Shown: piece by piece, positions 3,860 through 5,974 of the stretch
Layout of the letters: each line of letters starts with the position of its first letter
Numbering within the stretch: position 1 is the first letter of the stretch
Source of the DNA: Candidatus Kaiserbacteria bacterium RIFCSPHIGHO2_02_FULL_54_11b
GTDB lineage: Bacteria > Patescibacteriota > Minisyncoccia > Phycocordibacterales > UBA2100
Reading direction: 5' to 3'
DNA: 5,974 nt
NCBI GenBank assembly: GCA_001781275.1
Contig: MFLH01000054.1
Location: 1 to 5,974, forward strand
Notes under the pieces: generated by a model
The model's input: the letters and a program-made list of their open reading frames with translations, nothing else
Told to the model about the DNA's origin: nothing
Database searches by the model: none
Made by a program: the position numbers and the translations under genes

Positions 3860-4264
3860 CTACTTCCTGCACACGTAGTGCAAGTCGTAGTCCTTGCCTC
3901 CGAAGAATTTCTTCGCGAACTCCGCGACGACTTCCGGATTGTAGTACTTGCACGAGAAGACATCCAAGTACACGGCGTTGGTGCCATTCGCGAAGTGTGC
4001 CGAGATGAGGGATGTTTCGATGAGCTGTGTCATCGAATATCCCGCCACTCGCTCGTCTTCGCCGAAATTGACGACAACGCACTCGCCGAACCGCTTCATC
4101 TCGATGAGATCGCACAGTTCGACCACAAACCTCTTGATTTCTTCCGCAGACCGGATGGTCTCCGGATTGCATCCGTGGATATCGATCCCCGAATGTAAAC
4201 CCCAAGCATCGACGAGCTGATACTGACTCCGTATCGCCGCATCGGTCGGTGTTTTTGTTTCCAT
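3860..4264 (-). CDS. speD: SpeD-family pyruvoyl decarboxylase (S-adenosylmethionine decarboxylase-like proenzyme)
   Basis: A 134-residue protein of the bacterial class 1b AdoMetDC family, which self-cleaves to form a pyruvoyl group and makes decarboxylated AdoMet for spermidine synthesis. GLHSGIDIHGC (22-32) matches the conserved N-terminal strand. GYSMTQLIETSLISAHF (75-91) covers the processing site. By spacing against the Thermotoga enzyme (Ser55, Ser63, His68, Cys83), Ser77, Ser85, His90 and Cys105 (in DVFSC) are all kept. Two things differ: the residue before the pyruvoyl Ser is Thr84 instead of Glu, and the usual HTWPE after it is replaced by AHFANGTN. Relatives with altered substrate pockets are known to decarboxylate ornithine or arginine, so the substrate is uncertain. 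No spermidine synthase gene is in the window. The start is the ATG at 4264, with a -10-like TTACAT about 5 bases upstream and no SD. Confidence 0.88.
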   Translation of the reverse strand: METKTPTDAAIRSQYQLVDAWGLHSGIDIHGCNPETIRSAEEIKRFVVELCDLIEMKRFGECVVVNFGEDERVAGYSMTQLIETSLISAHFANGTNAVYLDVFSCKYYNPEVVAEFAKKFFGGKDYDLHYVCRK

Positions 4265-4268
4265 CTCT

Positions 4269-4277
4269 GATGTAACA
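4269..4277 (-). promoter_or_regulatory. Possible extended -10 promoter for speD
   Basis: On the minus strand TG-T-TACATC lies 4 bases before the ATG, or TTACAT with a 5-base gap. TATTGT (4280-4275) is an alternative. It is the weakest of the leaderless-type promoters here. Confidence 0.45.
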
Positions 4278-4321
4278 ATATTAATTCTGACAATTAAGGG
4301 CTTCGAACCCTTGCGTCTTCA

Positions 4322-4399
4322 TCCAGCTCCACTTTTGAACTCCAGAAAAAGTCTGCTACCAGCATTAGGAACATCCTGGAAACCAAAAGTGGGGCTGGA
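4322..4399. repeat. Large imperfect foldback (16-bp outer stem)
   Basis: TCCAGCTCCACTTTTG (4322-4337) pairs with CAAAAGTGGGGCTGGA (4384-4399) at all 16 positions, one as T-G. Inside, TCCAG (4341-4345) pairs with CTGGA (4376-4380), and further in TGCT-ACC-AGCA (4354-4364) forms a small hairpin. It could be a structured RNA, a MITE-like remnant or a DNA cruciform. It is upstream of the speD promoter on the minus strand. I recognise no known RNA family. Confidence 0.7.
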
Positions 4400-4479
4400 C
4401 AAGCCACTCAAAGAACTGATACCGACATAATACACACTCTCGCAGAAATGTATATAGTTTTTGACGAATGTGTGTATAA

Positions 4480-4521
4480 CTCCGACGCACGAAGCGGTCG
4501 GAGTCCGACTGAAACGTCGGA
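4480..4521. repeat. Tandem REP-like palindromes (CTCCGAC...GTCGGAG and TCCGAC...GTCGGA)
   Basis: Unit 1 is CTCCGAC (4480-4486), loop GCACGAAGCG, GTCGGAG (4497-4503). Unit 2 is TCCGAC (4504-4509), loop TGAAAC, GTCGGA (4516-4521). They share the CCGAC/GTCGG core, a GAA-containing loop and the two-unit layout with 1227-1263. No T-run follows, so they are not terminators. Confidence 0.65.
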
Positions 4522-4599
4522 CTTCTCGCCTCCGTTTAGTAATGACGAATGAGTAGCTAAATAATTTCAATTTTGTTACCATCAGCCTGTTCGTAAAAC

Positions 4600-4671
4600 G
4601 CGCGCGTAGCTCAGTGGTAGAGCATTCCTCTGATAAGGGAAAGGCCGAAGGTTCGATCCCTTCCGCGCGCA
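4600..4671 (+). tRNA. tRNA-Ile(GAU)
   Basis: A full cloverleaf: acceptor GCGCGCG (4600-4606) with CGCGCGC (4664-4670), D stem GCTC/GAGC (4609-4612/4620-4623), anticodon stem TTCCT/GGGAA with loop CTGATAA, variable loop AGGCC, and T arm GAAGG-TTCGATC-CCTTC. The anticodon is GAT at 4632-4634, reading AUC and AUU. A4671 is the discriminator base. The next bases are CCT, so CCA is not encoded whole and must be added by the CCA enzyme. It stands alone, not in an rRNA spacer, where tRNA-Ile often lies. The next gene's promoter begins at 4674. Confidence 0.96.
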
Positions 4672-4673
4672 CC

Positions 4674-4682
4674 TGTTATAAT
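4674..4682 (+). promoter_or_regulatory. Extended -10 promoter for the PH-domain gene (leaderless)
   Basis: TG-T-TATAAT is a perfect extended -10 that ends 8 bases before the ATG at 4691 and begins 3 bases after the tRNA discriminator. The -35 position would lie inside the tRNA T arm, where nothing resembles a -35, in line with an extended -10 promoter. Confidence 0.85.
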
Positions 4683-4690
4683 CCAGTCAT

Positions 4691-5209
4691 ATGAAACAAC
4701 AACTCGATCCCAAGGCGGTGTGGATGTTTGCTATCAGCTCATTCTTCACGTGGCTTTTTGTGATCCTTATTCTCGGTGTTCAGGGAGCATTTATTTTTGA
4801 GGAGATCGGGTTGTTGCAATTAGGATTTGCCTTTTGGGCCCCCATCATCCTGATCGTCCCCTTTGTCGTGGCGTGGGCGTACGGTGTGCTCTCGTACAAG
4901 TTTTATTTCTATGAATTGACGGATGATGGCTTTCGCAAAGAGTCCGGCATTATATGGAAACGCTACACGACCATTCCGTACGAGAGAATCCAAAACGTAG
5001 ATATCCATCGTGGCATCATTGCCCGCATCTTGGGTCTTTCTGATCTGCAGGTGCAGACCGCAGGCTCCTCGGCGATGTATAACGGTTCGTGGGGCATGAG
5101 TGGCGCTGGGGCCGAAGGGCGCCTGCCGGGTTTGTCGCGCGAGACAGCAGAAAAACTTAGAGACGAGCTCGTCCGCAGGTCAAAGACCGCTCGCACGTCG
5201 GGCTTGTAG
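4691..5209 (+). CDS. Membrane protein with bacterial PH domain (YdbS/DUF304-like, bPH2)
   Basis: A 172-residue protein. Two hydrophobic helices (about 10-34, WMFAISSFFTWLFVILILGV; and about 44-68, LGFAFWAPIILIVPFVVAWA) form a hairpin in the membrane. The rest is a bPH2 domain: YKFYFYELTDDGFRKESGII, then RYTTIPYERIQNVDIHRG, RILGLSDLQVQTAG, and a Gly-rich loop before the final helix RETAEKLRDELVRR. The TIPYERIQNV-x-I-x-RG string is the signature of YdbS-type proteins. Those proteins are widespread and their role is poorly defined; membrane stress or transport links are suggested for some. The start is the ATG at 4691, in CATATG context with the perfect -10 just upstream and no SD. A hairpin overlaps the stop codon (5185-5219). 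The gene follows the tRNA directly but has its own promoter. Confidence 0.93.
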   Translation: MKQQLDPKAVWMFAISSFFTWLFVILILGVQGAFIFEEIGLLQLGFAFWAPIILIVPFVVAWAYGVLSYKFYFYELTDDGFRKESGIIWKRYTTIPYERIQNVDIHRGIIARILGLSDLQVQTAGSSAMYNGSWGMSGAGAEGRLPGLSRETAEKLRDELVRRSKTARTSGL

Positions 5210-5219
5210 CCCAGCGGTC
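5185..5219 (+). other. Hairpin overlapping the stop codon of the PH-domain gene
   Basis: GACCGCT (5185-5191) pairs with AGCGGTC (5213-5219). Inside, GGGCT (5200-5204) pairs with AGCCC (5208-5212) around TGT. No T-run follows, so a standard terminator is unlikely. It could protect the mRNA 3' end. Confidence 0.5.
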
Positions 5220-5257
5220 GGCAGCCTCACTCATTCGTATAACTCACGGGGAAAACG

Positions 5258-5263
5258 TATAAT
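5258..5263 (+). promoter_or_regulatory. -10 promoter for murA (leaderless)
   Basis: A consensus TATAAT ends 6 bases before the murA ATG at 5270, the distance at which the A of ATG would itself be about the first base of the mRNA. No SD is present. TTCGTA (5234-5239), 18 bases upstream, is a poor -35. Confidence 0.85.
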
Positions 5264-5269
5264 ACGGCG

Positions 5270-5974
5270 ATGAACTACAAGGTCATCGGCGGCAAGAAGC
5301 TTTCGGGTACGGTCACGACCAACATCTCGAAGAATGCCGCGGTGGCGCTTCTCGCAGCCTCGCTCCTCAACCGCGGCGAGACCATCCTCAAGCGCATGCC
5401 GCGTATCGAAGAGGTCAAACGACTCATCGAGGTAATGGAATCGATCGGCGTGAAAATCGCGTGGGATATAAACGGCGACATGAGCATTAAGCCGCCCAAG
5501 AAATTCGACTTATCAAACATCAACCGTGTGTCCGCCGAGAAGACGCGCTCCATCGCGCTTTTCATCGCGCCACTCGCACACATCTTTGAGTCATTCGATC
5601 TCCCCGCGCCACGGGGATGCGATCTCGGCAAAAGGAGTCTCGGTGCACACGTCGATGCACTCGCAAAGCTGGGAATCAAGATAACCGGCGATGAAGCGGC
5701 GCACACGTATCACGTAGAAAGTAACGACAAGCACCCTGCGGAGCTCGTGATGTTTGAGGCGAGCAACACGGGCACCGAAAATACCCTCATGGCAGCAGCC
5801 CGCATCGATGGCGTTTCAACGATCAAGTTCGCCAGCGCCGATTACATGGTCCAAGACCTCTGTTATTTCCTTGAGCAATGCGGCGTGAAGATCGATGGTA
5901 TCGGCACTTCGACCTTGGTCGTGCACGGGAAGTCGGATATCGACGCGAGCGTAACGGGATATCCGAGCGAGGAC
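5270..5974 (+). CDS. murA: UDP-N-acetylglucosamine 1-carboxyvinyltransferase MurA (5' part, runs off window)
   Basis: The first 235 residues of MurA (EPSP synthase fold, usually about 420), which transfers enolpyruvate from PEP to UDP-GlcNAc, the first committed step of peptidoglycan synthesis, in the cytoplasm. Key residues are present: Lys21-Asn22 in ISKNAAVALLAASLL (substrate-binding KN pair), Arg93 in KTRSIALFIAPLA, and the catalytic-loop Cys117 in RGCDLGKRSLGAH, matching the Cys115 loop of E. coli with Arg122 after it. Keeping Cys means it should be sensitive to fosfomycin, unlike Cys-to-Asp forms. The N-terminus begins directly at YKVIGGKKLSG, a few residues shorter than usual. Start choice rests on the TATAAT 6 bases upstream and the immediate match to the family. 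It has its own promoter and is cut by the window edge. The long minus-strand frame over 5275-5706 is its shadow. Confidence 0.96.
   Translation, partial: MNYKVIGGKKLSGTVTTNISKNAAVALLAASLLNRGETILKRMPRIEEVKRLIEVMESIGVKIAWDINGDMSIKPPKKFDLSNINRVSAEKTRSIALFIAPLAHIFESFDLPAPRGCDLGKRSLGAHVDALAKLGIKITGDEAAHTYHVESNDKHPAELVMFEASNTGTENTLMAAARIDGVSTIKFASADYMVQDLCYFLEQCGVKIDGIGTSTLVVHGKSDIDASVTGYPSED

Larger units (their letters stand above)
4265..4599. other. Non-coding region between speD and tRNA-Ile
   Basis: 335 bases without a credible gene. It holds the speD promoter, a 17-base hairpin AAGGG-CTTCGAA-CCCTT (4296-4312), a large foldback (4322-4399), an 8-bp inverted repeat ATACACAC/GTGTGTAT (4430-4437/4470-4477) in an AT-rich patch, paired REP-like palindromes (4480-4521), and an AT-rich stretch before the tRNA that should hold its promoter; TTGTTACCAT near 4573-4582 resembles the -10 elements elsewhere. 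TGACGAATG occurs twice (4462 and 4543). Confidence 0.6.

Noticed and set aside
3681..4205. Frames of 168-174 residues on both strands over the 3' part of speD
   Set aside because: They are shadows of the SpeD-family gene and run through the terminators between the convergent genes.
4296..4312. T-arm-like hairpin on the minus strand (AAGGG-TTCGAAG-CCCTT)
   Set aside because: I found no matching acceptor, D or anticodon arms for a tRNA or tmRNA. At most it is a remnant.
4319..4672. Minus-strand frame of 117 residues starting MRAEGIEPSAFPLSEECS
   Set aside because: Its first part is the reverse complement of the tRNA-Ile gene, a well-known source of false proteins. The rest runs through the palindromes and the foldback.
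1..5974. CRISPR array, insertion sequence or transposase
   Set aside because: No regularly spaced repeats with unique spacers were seen, and no transposase-like protein is encoded; repeats are limited to those listed.

Overview
The window looks like a piece of a Candidate Phyla Radiation (Patescibacteria) genome, most like Parcubacteria. The 16S rRNA 3' part carries a form I associate with that group (TTGTACTCAC followed by CGCCCGTCAA), and the 16S gene is interrupted by an insertion with a LAGLIDADG gene, as is common there. Genes are small, intergenic spaces are short, and many proteins are tiny and membrane anchored. TGA serves as a stop, so the code looks standard. The taxon is an inference from memory, not a search.

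Layout. 1-91: 16S exon. 92-940: insertion between bases equivalent to E. coli C1399 and C1400, carrying a single-motif LAGLIDADG endonuclease gene (419-874). 941 to about 1060-1090: last 16S exon with an abnormal 3' tail. 1091-1322: post-16S spacer with a processing-type hairpin, then the first copy of a dispersed repeat that ends in an intrinsic terminator. No 23S gene, 5S gene or tRNA follows within the next 3.2 kb, so 16S is probably unlinked from 23S. 1376-1744: small membrane-anchored protein. 1774-1990: second copy of the repeat, carrying different hairpin insertions. 2020-2379: another small anchored protein with a terminator. 2513-2992: PhnB-like VOC-fold protein. 3077-3241 and 3432-3743: two unknown ORFs, each with its own leader, strong Shine-Dalgarno (SD) motif and strong terminator. 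3860-4264 (minus): SpeD-family pyruvoyl decarboxylase. 4265-4599: non-coding, with a 16-bp foldback and paired palindromes. 4600-4671: tRNA-Ile(GAU). 4691-5209: bacterial PH-domain membrane protein. 5270-5974: 5' part of murA, running off the window.

The most striking pattern concerns translation start. For the protein genes at 1376, 2020, 2513, 4691 and 5270 a -10 box, often extended (TGTTATAAT-like), ends only 6-9 bases before the ATG, with no SD; speD is similar but weaker. Such transcripts should be leaderless or nearly so. In the same window the 16S 3' tail lacks the anti-SD at its normal place: after helix 45 the bases are GGAATCATTCAAAA, and the next CCTCC lies about 26 bases further on. 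Against this background, the two ORFs at 3077 and 3432 have textbook GGAGG motifs 5-6 bases before ATG. Either the anti-SD is displaced but functional, or SD-led and leaderless genes coexist under relaxed SD use.

The genes do not form one pathway. They are mostly single-gene transcription units, each with its own promoter and often its own terminator, around an rRNA locus, a tRNA, a cell-wall gene (murA) and a polyamine or amino-acid decarboxylase gene (speD family).
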